A stretch of DNA of 64,000 nucleotides. Origin: Rhodoplanes serenus. GTDB lineage: Bacteria; Pseudomonadota; Alphaproteobacteria; Rhizobiales; Xanthobacteraceae. A model generated the notes under the pieces. The model was not told the DNA's origin and made no database searches. It saw only the letters and a program-made list of their open reading frames with translations. Positions 1 through 8,840 of the stretch are shown here, piece after piece (position 1 is the first letter of the stretch; the number at the start of each line of letters is the position of its first letter). Location: NCBI GenBank assembly GCA_009720755.1, contig WNKV01000010.1, forward strand, positions 1 through 64,000, read 5' to 3'. Both the position numbers and the translations under genes were made by a program.

Positions 1-1
1 G

Positions 2-112
2 CCGCAGGCCGCCGCGCCGGCCCCGGCGGGGGCCAGCGGCGGAGCCGCCGCCCAGCCCCAGGGCACGCTGCCGTGGCCGAGTGCGCCGCCCCCCGGCGGC
101 TTCTCGCGATAG
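2..112 (+). CDS. C-terminal fragment of an upstream protein (Pro/Ala-rich tail)
   Basis: Only the last 36 codons are in the window, in frame 2 and ending at a TAG. The tail is rich in Ala, Pro and Gly and ends in Gly-Gly-Phe-Ser-Arg, as expected of a disordered C-terminus. In related genomes the gene just upstream of der is often a BamB-like beta-propeller outer membrane assembly protein, or a TPR protein. That is an inference from gene order; the visible residues do not identify the family. Confidence 0.4.
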   Translation, partial: PQAAAPAPAGASGGAAAQPQGTLPWPSAPPPGGFSR

Positions 113-266
113 GTCACCGGCTCCGCGCCGCCCCGCGACACCACCGCCGCGGCCTGCTATGCAGGCCGGGCGTGCCGCGGCGTCCCCGTCCGGCCCGCGT
201 CGCGCATGGTGTGGTGTTCGCGGCCGTTGGGCCGTCGCGCCCGGTCCAAGATCTCCGGCGGTTCCG

Positions 267-1703
267 ATGTCCTTCACGATCGCCATTGTCGGGCGGCCCA
301 ATGTGGGCAAGTCGACCCTGTTCAATCGCCTGGTGGGCAAGCGCGTCGCGCTGGTCGACGACCAGCCGGGCGTCACCCGCGATCGCCGCGAAGGGCTGGC
401 CCGGCTCGGCGATCTCGACTTCACCGTGGTCGATACCGCGGGTCTGGAGGAGGCGCCGGGCGAATCGCTCGCCGGCCGCATGCGGGCCCAGACCGAGGCC
501 GCGATGGCGGACGCCGACGGCATCCTGTTCATGGTCGATGCCCGCGCCGGGCTGACGCCGGCCGACCGCGCCTTCGCGGCGGCGGTCCGCAAGGCCGGCA
601 AGCCGGTGGTGCTGGTCGCCAATAAAAGCGAGGGCAGGGCCGCCAGCGCCGGTGTCTACGAGGCGTTCGGGCTCGGGCTCGGCGAGCCGGTCGGCATCTC
701 GGCCGAGCACGGCGAGGGCATGTCCGACCTCTACGACGCGCTGCGCGAGGCGCTGCCCGAGGCGACCGAGGCGGCCGCCGCCGTGACCCGCGCCGCGGTC
801 GCGGCCGAGCGTGCCGCAAAGGCCGCGGCGCGCGACGGCTTCACGGTCGGCGAGCCGGAGGCCGAGCCCGCCGAGGCGCCGCGGCCGGTCCGCATCGCGG
901 TGGTTGGCCGTCCGAACGCCGGCAAGTCGACCTTGATCAATCGCCTGCTCGGCGCCGACCGCCTGCTCACCGGCCCGGAGGCCGGCATCACCCGCGACTC
1001 GATCGCCGTCGATCTCGACTGGAACGGCCGCCGCTTCGAGATCCACGACACCGCCGGCATGCGCCGCAAGTCGAAGATCGACGACCGCCTGGAGAAGATG
1101 TCGGTCGCCGACGGGCTCGATGCCATCCGGTTCGCCGAGGTGGTGGTGCTGCTGATGGATGCGACCGCGCCGTTCGAGGAGCAGGATCTGCGCATCGCCG
1201 ATCTGGTGGAGCGCGAGGGGCGGGCGCTGGTGCTGGCCTTGAGCAAGTGGGACCTCGCCGAAGGCGAGGCGGGCGCGCTGGCGCGGCTGCGCGAGCAGGC
1301 CGCCTTCCGGCTGCCGCAGGTGGCCGGCCTGCCGGTGGTCGCGGTGTCGGGTCTCACCGGCGCCGGCCTCGACCGGCTGATGCAGGCCGTGCTCGACATC
1401 CACGCGGTGTGGAACCGCCGGGTGCCGACCCATGCGCTGAACCGCTGGCTCGACACGGTCCTCGACGCCCATCCGCCGCCCGCCGTGGCGGGCCGCCGGC
1501 TCAAGCTCAACTACATCACCCAGCCCAAGGCGCGGCCGCCGAGCTTCGTGCTGTTCTGCTCCCGCGCCGACGCGGTGCCGGATTCCTACCGGCGCTATCT
1601 GGTCAACGGGCTGCGGGACGCCTTCGACTTGCCGGGCACCCCGATCCGGCTGACGCTGCGCGAGAAGGCGAACCCGTATGCCACCCGCGCCACCCGCAAG
1701 TAG
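267..1703 (+). CDS. der: GTPase Der (EngA), 50S ribosome assembly
   Basis: Der is a tandem-domain GTPase needed for maturation of the large ribosomal subunit. The 478-residue product has two G domains. The first P-loop, GRPNVGKST, lies at residues 9-17, and the second, GRPNAGKST, near residue 215. Each is followed by a DTAG switch motif. An acidic, Ala-rich linker of about 40 residues joins them, and a C-terminal KH-like domain ends in a basic tail. An open frame extends upstream to position 81, but homology starts at Met 267 ([11 protein letters not shown]), so that start was chosen. The downstream MFS gene may begin inside the last 26 bases. Confidence 0.97.
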   Translation: MSFTIAIVGRPNVGKSTLFNRLVGKRVALVDDQPGVTRDRREGLARLGDLDFTVVDTAGLEEAPGESLAGRMRAQTEAAMADADGILFMVDARAGLTPADRAFAAAVRKAGKPVVLVANKSEGRAASAGVYEAFGLGLGEPVGISAEHGEGMSDLYDALREALPEATEAAAAVTRAAVAAERAAKAAARDGFTVGEPEAEPAEAPRPVRIAVVGRPNAGKSTLINRLLGADRLLTGPEAGITRDSIAVDLDWNGRRFEIHDTAGMRRKSKIDDRLEKMSVADGLDAIRFAEVVVLLMDATAPFEEQDLRIADLVEREGRALVLALSKWDLAEGEAGALARLREQAAFRLPQVAGLPVVAVSGLTGAGLDRLMQAVLDIHAVWNRRVPTHALNRWLDTVLDAHPPPAVAGRRLKLNYITQPKARPPSFVLFCSRADAVPDSYRRYLVNGLRDAFDLPGTPIRLTLREKANPYATRATRK

Positions 1704-3003
1704 CGGCGGAATCGATCCGGCCGACGCGGCCATGGGGCGACCCGCGCCCCCGCAGCCCGGCGAGCCGGCCATCGAGCCAGGCGGCCCGCGGCGGGCCGCC
1801 TTCGGGTTCGTCTTCGTCACGGTGGCGATCGACATGCTGTCGATCGGCATCTTCGTGCCGGTGCTGCCGCGCCTCGTCGCCGATTTCCTGGGCGGCGATC
1901 AGGTGGCCGCCGCCGCCGTCTACGGGCTGTTCGGCACCGCCTTCGCACTGATGCAGTTCTTCTTCTCGCCGGTGCTGGGGGCGCTGTCCGACCGCTTCGG
2001 CCGCCGGCCGGTGATCCTCCTGTCCAACATCGGGGTGGGGCTCGACTACGTCGTGATGGCGCTCGCTCCCAGCATCGCCTGGCTGTTCGTCGGCCGGGTG
2101 CTGTCGGGGATTGCCTCGGCGACCGTCGCGACCGCCTTCGCCTATATCGCCGACGTCACCCCGGCCGAGAAGCGCGCCGCCCGCTTCGGCATGCTGGGAG
2201 CGGCGTTCGGGCTCGGCTTCGTGCTGGGGCCGGCGATCGGCGGGCTCGCCGGCAGCGTCGATCCGCGGTTGCCGTTCTGGATCGCGGCCGGGCTCAGCCT
2301 GCTGAACGCGATGTACGGCTATTTCGTGCTGCCGGAGTCGCTGCCGCCCGACAAGCGGGCGCCGCTCTCGCTGGCCCGCGCCAATCCGCTCGGCGCGCTG
2401 ACGCTGCTGCGCGCCCATCCGCAGCTCGTCGGCTTGGCGGTCGGCTACTTCCTCAGCCTGCTGGCCCACTTCCTGATGCCGACCGTCAACGTGCTCTATC
2501 TCACCTTCCGGTACGGCTGGGACGAGCGCACCATCGGGTTCCTGATGGCGGTGGTCGGGCTCGCCGCCGTGGTGGTGCAGGGCGGGCTGATCGGGCCGGG
2601 CGTGCGGCTGTTCGGCGAGCGCGCCGCGCTGATCGTCGGCTTCGGCTGCGGCATCGTCGGCCTGGTGATCCAGGGCCTCGCGCCGGTCGGCTGGCTGTTC
2701 GTGCTGGGCGTGCCCTTCGTCAGCCTGTGGGGCTTCGCCAACGCGGCCACCAACAGCCTGATGAGCCAACGGCTCGGGCCGTCCGAGCAGGGGCGTCTCC
2801 AGGGCGCCAACGCCTCCCTCAACGGCATCGCCGGGCTGTTGGGACCGGGGCTGTTCTCGCAGGCTTATGCGTTCGCCCTGGCGAGGCCCGACGCCACCGT
2901 GCCGGGGCCGGGAGCGCCGTTCTTCGTGGCGGCCGGGCTTCTCGTCCTCGCCGCCGTCGTGGCCATGTGGGCGACCCGGGCCGAGCGATCGCCGGCGCCG
3001 TGA
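1678..3003 (+). CDS. MFS transporter, TetA-like multidrug/tetracycline efflux type
   Basis: This is a 441-residue inner membrane protein of the major facilitator superfamily with about 12 hydrophobic segments. The loop 2-3 signature [16 protein letters not shown] (about residues 101-116) and the repeated Gly-rich helices ([15 protein letters not shown]) resemble the TCR/Tet drug-proton antiporter branch. The first 40 residues are Pro-rich and cytoplasmic. The chosen ATG overlaps the der stop by 26 bases and has a GAGAAGG-like ribosome site; an ATG at 1732 in the same frame is the alternative. The substrate cannot be told from sequence. Confidence 0.88.
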   Translation: MPPAPPASSGGIDPADAAMGRPAPPQPGEPAIEPGGPRRAAFGFVFVTVAIDMLSIGIFVPVLPRLVADFLGGDQVAAAAVYGLFGTAFALMQFFFSPVLGALSDRFGRRPVILLSNIGVGLDYVVMALAPSIAWLFVGRVLSGIASATVATAFAYIADVTPAEKRAARFGMLGAAFGLGFVLGPAIGGLAGSVDPRLPFWIAAGLSLLNAMYGYFVLPESLPPDKRAPLSLARANPLGALTLLRAHPQLVGLAVGYFLSLLAHFLMPTVNVLYLTFRYGWDERTIGFLMAVVGLAAVVVQGGLIGPGVRLFGERAALIVGFGCGIVGLVIQGLAPVGWLFVLGVPFVSLWGFANAATNSLMSQRLGPSEQGRLQGANASLNGIAGLLGPGLFSQAYAFALARPDATVPGPGAPFFVAAGLLVLAAVVAMWATRAERSPAP

Positions 3004-3027
3004 ATCGGCCGACGGCGCCGCGGGCGC

Positions 3028-3768
3028 TCAGTTCGGCGGATGGTAGTGCAGCAGGCGGCCGGCGCGGACATCGAACAGGCGGCCGGTCTCCTGGAAGGTC
3101 GGCAGGCACAGCGGCAGGATGGCGGCGGCGGCCTCCTCGGGAGGCTGCACGGTCTGCGGGTCCTCACCGGGCATGAGCTGGGCCCGCATGCGGGTGCGGG
3201 TCGGCCCCGGGTTGAAGGCGTTGACGCGCACCGGGGTGGTCACCGTCTCGGCCGCATAGGTGCGCGACAGCGTCTCGAGCGCCGCCTTGGTCATGGCATA
3301 GGGGCCGCGATAGGCGCGTCCCGCATGAGCGGCCGAGGAGCTGACGAACACGACGCGGCCGGCCGGCGCACGGCGCAGCAGCGGATCGAGGCAGCGAACG
3401 AGCTGGTGATTGGCCAGCACGTTCACCTTGAACAGATCCTCCAGCTCCTTGGGCTCGACATGCGGCAGCGGCGACACCGGGCCGAGCTGGCTGCCGTTGG
3501 CGATGAGGATGTCGAGCCGGCCGTAGCGCTCGTCGAGCGCGAGGGCCAATCGGGCGATGCCGTCGAAGTCGGCGAGATCGAGCGGCACCAGCGTGGCGGT
3601 GCCGCCGGCCGCCTGGACGGCGTCGTCGAGCTCCTCCAGGCCGCCGACCGTGCGGGCGAGCGCGACCACATGGGCGCCCGCCTTGGCGAGCGCGACCGCG
3701 GTGGCGAAGCCGATGCCACGCGAGGCGCCGGTGACCAGCGCGATCTTGTCGGTGAAGGGGTTGGTCAT
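3028..3768 (-). CDS. SDR family NAD(P)-dependent oxidoreductase
   Basis: The product is a classical short-chain dehydrogenase of 246 residues. The cofactor-binding motif TGASRGIG lies at residues 14-21, NNAG is replaced by an IANGSQ variant, and the catalytic Ser and Tyr-x-x-x-Lys occur in SSSAAHAG...YAMTK. It is the last gene of the leftward cvpA-purF block, where an SDR gene follows purF in many Rhizobiales. Here the PIN cassette separates it from purF and ends 7 bases before its start. The substrate is unknown. Confidence 0.9.
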   Translation of the reverse strand: MTNPFTDKIALVTGASRGIGFATAVALAKAGAHVVALARTVGGLEELDDAVQAAGGTATLVPLDLADFDGIARLALALDERYGRLDILIANGSQLGPVSPLPHVEPKELEDLFKVNVLANHQLVRCLDPLLRRAPAGRVVFVSSSAAHAGRAYRGPYAMTKAALETLSRTYAAETVTTPVRVNAFNPGPTRTRMRAQLMPGEDPQTVQPPEEAAAAILPLCLPTFQETGRLFDVRAGRLLHYHPPN

Positions 3769-3775
3769 CGTCGAT

Positions 3776-4276
3776 CTAGTTCCAGTTCAGCATTCGGACA
3801 TGATTAATGTTGAGGACATCGCGGCCGGCGTGAGCCAACCAGTTGGCGAGCTTCGCGTCATCAGTGACGACCAGGACGTCTTCCGTCACGGCGGCAATCT
3901 GTATGGCGCTGTCGGTGAGGCCGAGCCGATCGTAGGCCCCTTGCCGGACGGCATCGACAGACGGGACGCAGATTTCGAGCAAGGTCGATACCAGGGAGGA
4001 CATCACGATCGAAAGAGCCCGATGCTCATTTCTGTCCATCTGTCGCATCAAATTGTCTGTTTCGGCAAGAATGTGAGGAGTGGTAATTCGGCGAGGGAAT
4101 TGATGAATGAACGCCGTGATCAGATCGAAGTCATTGATTGTATACTGTCGTGTCCTATTAAATTTCGATATCCGGTCACGTCTATAAAGACCGACAACGA
4201 GCAGGATTAGGAGATTCGTATCGAGCAGGATTCCTTTTGTTCTGAACCTCGCGATGATATCGAGGAGGTCCACCAT
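3776..4276 (-). CDS. PIN-domain protein, putative toxin RNase
   Basis: This 166-residue protein carries the acidic residues of PIN-domain nucleases: Asp19 in LLDTN, Glu72 in AETDNL, Asp122 in LTDSAI and Asp139/140 in VVTDDAKL. PIN enzymes cleave RNA with Mg2+ or Mn2+, and many are VapC-like toxins. The gene starts 2 bases after the stop of the small gene before it, so the two are probably translated together. Base composition is about half GC, far below the ~70 percent of its neighbours, and it sits inside a conserved purF-SDR operon; both point to recent transfer. Whether it is toxic is an inference. Confidence 0.8.
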   Translation of the reverse strand: MVDLLDIIARFRTKGILLDTNLLILLVVGLYRRDRISKFNRTRQYTINDFDLITAFIHQFPRRITTPHILAETDNLMRQMDRNEHRALSIVMSSLVSTLLEICVPSVDAVRQGAYDRLGLTDSAIQIAAVTEDVLVVTDDAKLANWLAHAGRDVLNINHVRMLNWN

Positions 4277-4278
4277 GG

Positions 4279-4581
4279 CTACTCGATCATCTCGAGCGGC
4301 CTGACCTTCATCGACTTTACCTCGCCGGTCCTCGCATCGATGCGAAACAGCCTGTAACGACGCTGCGTGTGAATTGCCGGCCTGGACGGAGGAATGAGCA
4401 AATCCAGCGAACTTCCCAGTTCCGGGGCTTCATCGAGGGTGCTCAGGGTAATGAGCCAAAAGCCGGAGTCGTCGTATTCGGTCTCCTCCAGACGCACGCC
4501 GCGGGCTGGCAGGAGCTCGCCCAGCCCCTTCAAATAGTCGATCGCGGCATGCACGGCGGCTTTGACGTCGATCTCGCCCAT
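4279..4581 (-). CDS. Small partner of the PIN protein, candidate antitoxin
   Basis: The product has 100 residues. It has an N-terminal amphipathic stretch (VKAAVHAAIDYLKGL, residues 6-20), a central beta-rich part (SGFWLITLSTLDE) and a C-terminal segment of the form YRLFRIDARTGEVKSMKVR. From memory, similar small proteins with a YKVFKID-x-x-TGEV-x-SMK ending occur next to PIN genes in cyanobacteria and other bacteria; this needs a search. It lies 11 bases after purF and 2 bases before the PIN gene. No DNA-binding motif (AbrB, RHH, HTH) is evident, so it is not a standard VapB. The antitoxin role is inferred from position. Confidence 0.7.
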   Translation of the reverse strand: MGEIDVKAAVHAAIDYLKGLGELLPARGVRLEETEYDDSGFWLITLSTLDEAPELGSSLDLLIPPSRPAIHTQRRYRLFRIDARTGEVKSMKVRPLEMIE

Positions 4582-4592
4582 CGGTCTCGTCC

Positions 4593-6077
4593 TCAGCTCG
4601 CCTCGGCGAGCAGCGCCGGCCGGCGTGGCGCCGCGTCGGCCGTGGTCTTGTCGGTGAGGGGGGTCGGGTACTCGCCGGTGAAGCAGTGGTCGGTGAACTG
4701 CGGGCGCGCCGGGTCGCGGCGCTCCTCGCCGACCGCCCGGTAGATGCCGTCGACCGACAGGAAGGCGAGCGAATCGGCCCCGATGATCTGCCGCATCTCC
4801 TCCACCGTGTGGGTGGCGGCGAGCAGCTTCTCGCGCTCCGGCGTGTCGATGCCGTAATAGTCCGGGTGAGTGATGGGCGGAGAGGCGATGCGGAAATGCA
4901 CCTCGGTGGCGCCGGCCTCGCGCATCATCTGGACGATCTTCACCGAGGTGGTGCCGCGCACCAGCGAGTCGTCGATCAGCACGATGCGCTTGCCGGCCAC
5001 CACGGCGCGGTTGGCATTGTGCTTGAGGCGGACGCCGAGCTCGCGGATCGACTGGGTCGGCTGGATGAAGGTGCGGCCCACATAGTGGTTGCGGATGATG
5101 CCGAGCTCGTAGGGGATGCCGGACGCCTGGGCGTAGCCGATGGCGGCGGGCACACCCGAGTCGGGCACCGGCACGACGACGTCGGCGGCGGTCGGGGCCT
5201 CCTGGGCGAGCTCCTTGCCCATCGCCTTGCGGACCTCGTAGACGCTGCGGCCGCCGACCATCGAGTCGGGCCGCGAGAAGTAGATGTACTCGAAGATGCA
5301 GGGGCGCGGGGCGACCTGGGGGAACGGCTTGTGCGAGTAGGCGCCGTGCTCGTCGAACACCAGCACCTCGCCGTTCTCGATGTCGCGCACGTACTTGGCG
5401 CCGATGATGTCGAGCGCGCAGGTCTCCGAGGTGACGATCGGGCTGCCGTCGAGATCGCCGAGCACCAGCGGCCGGATGCCGAGCGGGTCGCGCGCCGCGA
5501 TCAGCTTCTTGTTGGTCATCGCGACCAGCGAGTAGGAGCCTTCGAGCAGGCGCAGCGCATCGATGAAGCGATCGACGAAGCGGCTGCGGCGCGAGCGGGC
5601 GACGAGATGCAGGATCACCTCGGTGTCGCTCGTCGAGTGCATCATGGCGCCCTCGTCGACGAGCTGGCGGCGCAGCGTGAGCCCGTTGGTGAGGTTGCCG
5701 TTGTGGCCCACCGCGAAGCCGCCGGCCGCCAGCTCGGCGAAGAACGGCTGCACGTTGCGCAGGATGGTGCCGCCGGTCGTCGAGTAGCGGACGTGCCCGA
5801 TGGCGATGTGGCCGGGAAGCTGGTCGATGATGTGGCGCTTGGAAAAGGTGTCCTCGACCAGGCCGAGGCGTCGCTCGGAATGAAAGCGGCTGCCGTCGAA
5901 CGAGACGATGCCGGCCGCCTCCTCGCCGCGGTGCTGGAGGGCGTGCAGGCCGAGCGCCGTCACGGCGGCGGCGTCGCGGTGGCCGTAGATGCCGAACACG
6001 CCGCACTCTTCGCGCAGGCGGTCGCCGTCGAGCGTCGGATCGAAAACGGAGAACGCTCGCTCGGTCGGGGCGGTCAT
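4593..6077 (-). CDS. purF: Amidophosphoribosyltransferase (glutamine PRPP amidotransferase)
   Basis: PurF makes 5-phosphoribosylamine from PRPP and glutamine, the first committed step of purine synthesis. The 494-residue protein has an Ntn-type glutaminase domain with the nucleophile Cys25 after a 24-residue propeptide (REECGVFGIYG), followed by a phosphoribosyltransferase domain. The PRPP loop IDDSLVRGTTS is at residues 368-378. ATG 6077 is preceded by a GAAGGAA ribosome site. It follows cvpA, as in many Proteobacteria. The PIN cassette directly downstream is unusual. Confidence 0.97.
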   Translation of the reverse strand: MTAPTERAFSVFDPTLDGDRLREECGVFGIYGHRDAAAVTALGLHALQHRGEEAAGIVSFDGSRFHSERRLGLVEDTFSKRHIIDQLPGHIAIGHVRYSTTGGTILRNVQPFFAELAAGGFAVGHNGNLTNGLTLRRQLVDEGAMMHSTSDTEVILHLVARSRRSRFVDRFIDALRLLEGSYSLVAMTNKKLIAARDPLGIRPLVLGDLDGSPIVTSETCALDIIGAKYVRDIENGEVLVFDEHGAYSHKPFPQVAPRPCIFEYIYFSRPDSMVGGRSVYEVRKAMGKELAQEAPTAADVVVPVPDSGVPAAIGYAQASGIPYELGIIRNHYVGRTFIQPTQSIRELGVRLKHNANRAVVAGKRIVLIDDSLVRGTTSVKIVQMMREAGATEVHFRIASPPITHPDYYGIDTPEREKLLAATHTVEEMRQIIGADSLAFLSVDGIYRAVGEERRDPARPQFTDHCFTGEYPTPLTDKTTADAAPRRPALLAEAS

Positions 6078-6243
6078 GGCGATTCCTTCGCTACAGTCTC
6101 GGATCGGGCCGGCAGGGCCGGCAACGGCATGGCCGCCGGCGCAGGCGCCCGCGGCTTCGGGAACGACGAAACGACCGCTCCGTCGTCCCGCCGGGCGGGG
6201 AACGGATCGGCCTATCGAACTCCGGTCGGCGGCCGTGCTCGGC

Positions 6244-6858
6244 CTACCGGGACGACTCCGCGGCCCGTCCGGCGCCGAGGACAAGGACGAGACGGGCCGG
6301 TGGGGTCGCGTCGGAGCGCTGCTCGGCCGGGGCCTCGGGGTCCTCGTCGGCGGGCCGCTTCTTGAACCGCTTCAAGATGGTGTTCTCGGGGTCCTCGGGC
6401 AACAGCGACATCAGCCATTGGCCGGTGCCTTGCAGGACGGCCCGCGACCTTGCGTTGCGGACCGCCTCCGGCTGCGACTTCACCGGGACCAGCCAGTCGA
6501 AGAAGATGAAGGCGACCACCACGATCAGGAGGCCGCGGGCGAGCCCGAACAGGAAGCCGAGGGTGCGGTCGAGGGCGCCGATGCGGCTGTCGAGGATGCG
6601 GTCGGAGATCCGCACCGTCAGCGCCGAGACGATGATCAGGGTCAGCAGAAAGACGCCGCCCACGGTGGCGCCCATCGCGACGTAGTCGTTGTTGAAGTAC
6701 TGCTTCGCGTAGGGCAGCAGCCGCGAGTAGGAGTACAGGGTCGCCACCGCGGCGGCGCCCCAGGCGGCGATCGACAGCACCTCGCGCATGAAGCCGCGCA
6801 CCATGGCGAGAAGGCCCGAGATCAGCATCACGGCGATCAGGAAGATATCCAGGTACAT
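6244..6858 (-). CDS. cvpA: CvpA family membrane protein
   Basis: This is a 204-residue inner membrane protein with four hydrophobic segments in the first ~140 residues and a charged, Pro/Ala-rich cytoplasmic tail. The start MYLDIFLIAVMLISGLLAMVRG, with a Gly-rich R-G-F-x-R-E loop, is typical of CvpA. The family was named for colicin V production and is linked to envelope homeostasis; its mechanism is not settled. It lies upstream of purF in the same direction, with 166 bases between them. Confidence 0.9.
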   Translation of the reverse strand: MYLDIFLIAVMLISGLLAMVRGFMREVLSIAAWGAAAVATLYSYSRLLPYAKQYFNNDYVAMGATVGGVFLLTLIIVSALTVRISDRILDSRIGALDRTLGFLFGLARGLLIVVVAFIFFDWLVPVKSQPEAVRNARSRAVLQGTGQWLMSLLPEDPENTILKRFKKRPADEDPEAPAEQRSDATPPARLVLVLGAGRAAESSR

Positions 6859-6894
6859 CGCGGGCGGGCTCTCGGGCAGGGTTCGTTGCAGGGC

Positions 6895-6926
6895 GTGCTC
6901 GTCTAGGGTCGTGCTCGTCTAGGGTC
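6895..6926. repeat. Perfect 16 bp tandem duplication
   Basis: The unit GTGCTCGTCTAGGGTC occurs twice, back to back, just upstream of the cvpA start. It may be a replication-slippage product. It lies in the region that would carry the cvpA promoter. Confidence 0.85.
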
Positions 6927-6944
6927 GCAGGCGGCGCCTCGTGA

Positions 6945-6968
6945 GGTCTCGGTCTCGGTCTCGGTCTC
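6945..6968. repeat. Four tandem GGTCTC hexamers
   Basis: A short microsatellite of four exact 6 bp units between radA and cvpA. No coding frame is supported here. The copy number could vary between strains. Confidence 0.85.
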
Positions 6969-7014
6969 GTCCGGCCAGACGGTCGACGGCGGCACGATGC
7001 GGGCCGTGTATAGA

Positions 7015-7056
7015 GCATTTCGGCCCCCGGTGGGAACCGGCGGGGGGACGAAATGC
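7015..7056. repeat. Intergenic palindrome of the GCATTT...AAATGC type
   Basis: The arms GCATTTCG and CGAAATGC are perfect and enclose a second G/C arm pair with a ~12-base loop. It resembles the mobile palindromes scattered through Rhizobiales genomes and the element near 44.9 kb in this window. It lies just downstream of radA and could also fold as RNA and stabilise the 3' end. Confidence 0.65.
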
Positions 7057-7093
7057 ACCGCCTCGGCAACCGATCCGGACGACCGCCGACCGC

Positions 7094-8515
7094 TCAGTCG
7101 CGCTCCGCGGCGGGTGCCCGGGGTTGCCGCCGGCCACCGCGCTCGCCCGGCAGGATGCGGGCGACGAGGTCGGCGAGGGTCGCCACCGGCGCCAGCGACA
7201 GCCCGTCCTGCTCGGCCCCGCGGGTCGCCTCCGGCACCACGGCGCGGCCGAAGCCGAGCTTGCGGGCCTCCTTGAGCCGGGCCGGAGCGTGCGCCACCGG
7301 CCGCACCGCGCCCGACAGCGACACCTCGCCGAACAGCACCGCGTCGGCCGGCAGGGGCGTCTTGGCGAGCGAGGAGACCAGGGCGGCGGCGGCGGCGAGG
7401 TCGGCGGCCGGCTCCTGGATGCGCAGCCCGCCGGCGACGTTGAGATAGACGTCGTAGCCGCCGAGCTTGACGCCGCAATGGGCCTCCAGCACCGCCAGCA
7501 CCATGGCGAGGCGGGCGGGGTCCCAGCCCACCACGGCGCGGCGCGGCGTGCCGAGCGAGGTCGGCGCCACCAGGGCCTGGAATTCGACCAGCAAGGGCCG
7601 CGTCCCCTCCATGCCGGCGAACACCACGGTGCCGGGCGCCCCCAGCTCGCGCTCCGACAGGAAGATGGCCGACGGATTGGCCACCTCGGCGAGACCGCCG
7701 CCCGTCATCTCGAACACACCGATCTCGTCGGTGGCGCCGAAGCGGTTCTTGGCGGCCCGCAGGATGCGGAAATGGTGGCCGCCTTCGCCCTCGAAGGACA
7801 GCACGGCGTCGACCATGTGCTCGACCACCCGGGGACCGGCGATCTGGCCGTCCTTGGTGACGTGGCCGACCAGGATGACGGCGCTGCCGGCCCGCTTGGC
7901 GAAGCGGATGAGAAGCTGGGCCGAGGCGCGGACCTGGGTGACGGTGCCGGGCGCGGACTCCACCATGTCGGTCCACATGGTCTGGATCGAGTCGATGACG
8001 ACGAGGCGAGGAATCTTGCCTTGCGAGAGGGTTGCGATGATGTCTTCGACCGATGTCTCGGCCGCCAGCTCGACCGGCAGGGCGGTCAGGCCGAGCCGCT
8101 CGGCGCGCAGCCGCACCTGGGCGACCGATTCCTCGCCGGTGATGTAGACGGAGCGGTGTCCGGCCCCGGCGAGCGCCGCGGCGATCTGGATCAGCAGCGT
8201 CGACTTGCCGATGCCGGGGTCGCCGCCGACCAGCAGCACCGAGCCGGGCACCAGCCCGCCGCCCGCCACCCGGTCGAACTCGCCGTTGCCGGAGGCGATG
8301 CGCGGCGCCTCGCGCTGCTCGCCGGCGAGCGGCTGGAGCGCGAACGGCTTGCCCTTGCGGGGCGGCCGGCCGGGACCGGCCGAGAGAATCCGCTCGGTGG
8401 CGGTGCCTTCCTCGGCGATGGTGTTCCACTCGCCGCAGGCGTCGCACTTGCCCTGCCAGCGCGTGTAGGTGGCGCCGCAGCTCTGGCAGACGAAATCCTG
8501 AGTCTTCTTGGCCAT
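7094..8515 (-). CDS. radA: DNA repair protein RadA (Sms)
   Basis: RadA is a RecA-like ATPase that drives branch migration during recombinational repair. The 473-residue protein has a zinc finger with Cys10, Cys13, Cys24 and Cys27, a Walker A motif GGDPGIGKST with Lys104, the RadA-specific KNRFG motif at 256-260, and a C-terminal Lon-like domain. The open frame extends 21 codons further upstream, but homology begins at MAKKTQDFVC, so ATG 8515 was chosen. In related genomes alr lies directly upstream; here an oxidoreductase gene on the other strand comes between. Confidence 0.97.
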   Translation of the reverse strand: MAKKTQDFVCQSCGATYTRWQGKCDACGEWNTIAEEGTATERILSAGPGRPPRKGKPFALQPLAGEQREAPRIASGNGEFDRVAGGGLVPGSVLLVGGDPGIGKSTLLIQIAAALAGAGHRSVYITGEESVAQVRLRAERLGLTALPVELAAETSVEDIIATLSQGKIPRLVVIDSIQTMWTDMVESAPGTVTQVRASAQLLIRFAKRAGSAVILVGHVTKDGQIAGPRVVEHMVDAVLSFEGEGGHHFRILRAAKNRFGATDEIGVFEMTGGGLAEVANPSAIFLSERELGAPGTVVFAGMEGTRPLLVEFQALVAPTSLGTPRRAVVGWDPARLAMVLAVLEAHCGVKLGGYDVYLNVAGGLRIQEPAADLAAAAALVSSLAKTPLPADAVLFGEVSLSGAVRPVAHAPARLKEARKLGFGRAVVPEATRGAEQDGLSLAPVATLADLVARILPGERGGRRQPRAPAAERD

Positions 8516-8840
8516 GCCGGATGTGGGCGACAGCCGCGCCGGGAAGTCAACCGGCGGCTGGACCGCGATGCCGCGCATCGCATCGCTTGCGCGGCGGTCG
8601 GGCCAGCCATGCGGGGAGCGGATCGGACACGATCGGTCGTCTGCTCGCCATGATGGTCTGCGACCTTCCGCGGCGCTCGCCCGATCAGGAGCGAGACGCT
8701 ACATATGGAACGGAGCGGACGGCGGGGCGGAGCGCCCGGAGAGCCGCCGCAGGTCCGGGCGGGCCGCCGATATTCGGCGAGACCGGCCGCGGACGGAAAA
8801 GCCCGCGCGGGGCGCGGGCCGGAGTGACATCGGACGAATC
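8516..8840. other. Divergent intergenic region radA / FAD oxidoreductase
   Basis: This 325-base stretch should hold the promoters of both flanking genes. It contains a strong G/C hairpin near its right end, annotated separately. No convincing small gene or tRNA is visible. Confidence 0.6.
8801..8819 (-). terminator. Rho-independent-like hairpin on the minus strand
   Basis: The arms GCCCGCGC and GCGCGGGC enclose a 3-base loop. On the minus strand the stem is followed by TTTTCC, so it would stop leftward transcripts. It may block antisense transcription of the oxidoreductase gene from running into radA. On the plus strand it lies in the 5' leader of the oxidoreductase. Confidence 0.4.

Noticed and set aside
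114-1850. Leftward open frame antisense to der
   Set aside because: No family resemblance and no ribosome site; der is unmistakable on the other strand.
3776-4581. Classical VapBC toxin-antitoxin pair
   Set aside because: The PIN protein fits VapC broadly, but the partner lacks a VapB-type AbrB, RHH or HTH DNA-binding fold and is not annotated as VapB.
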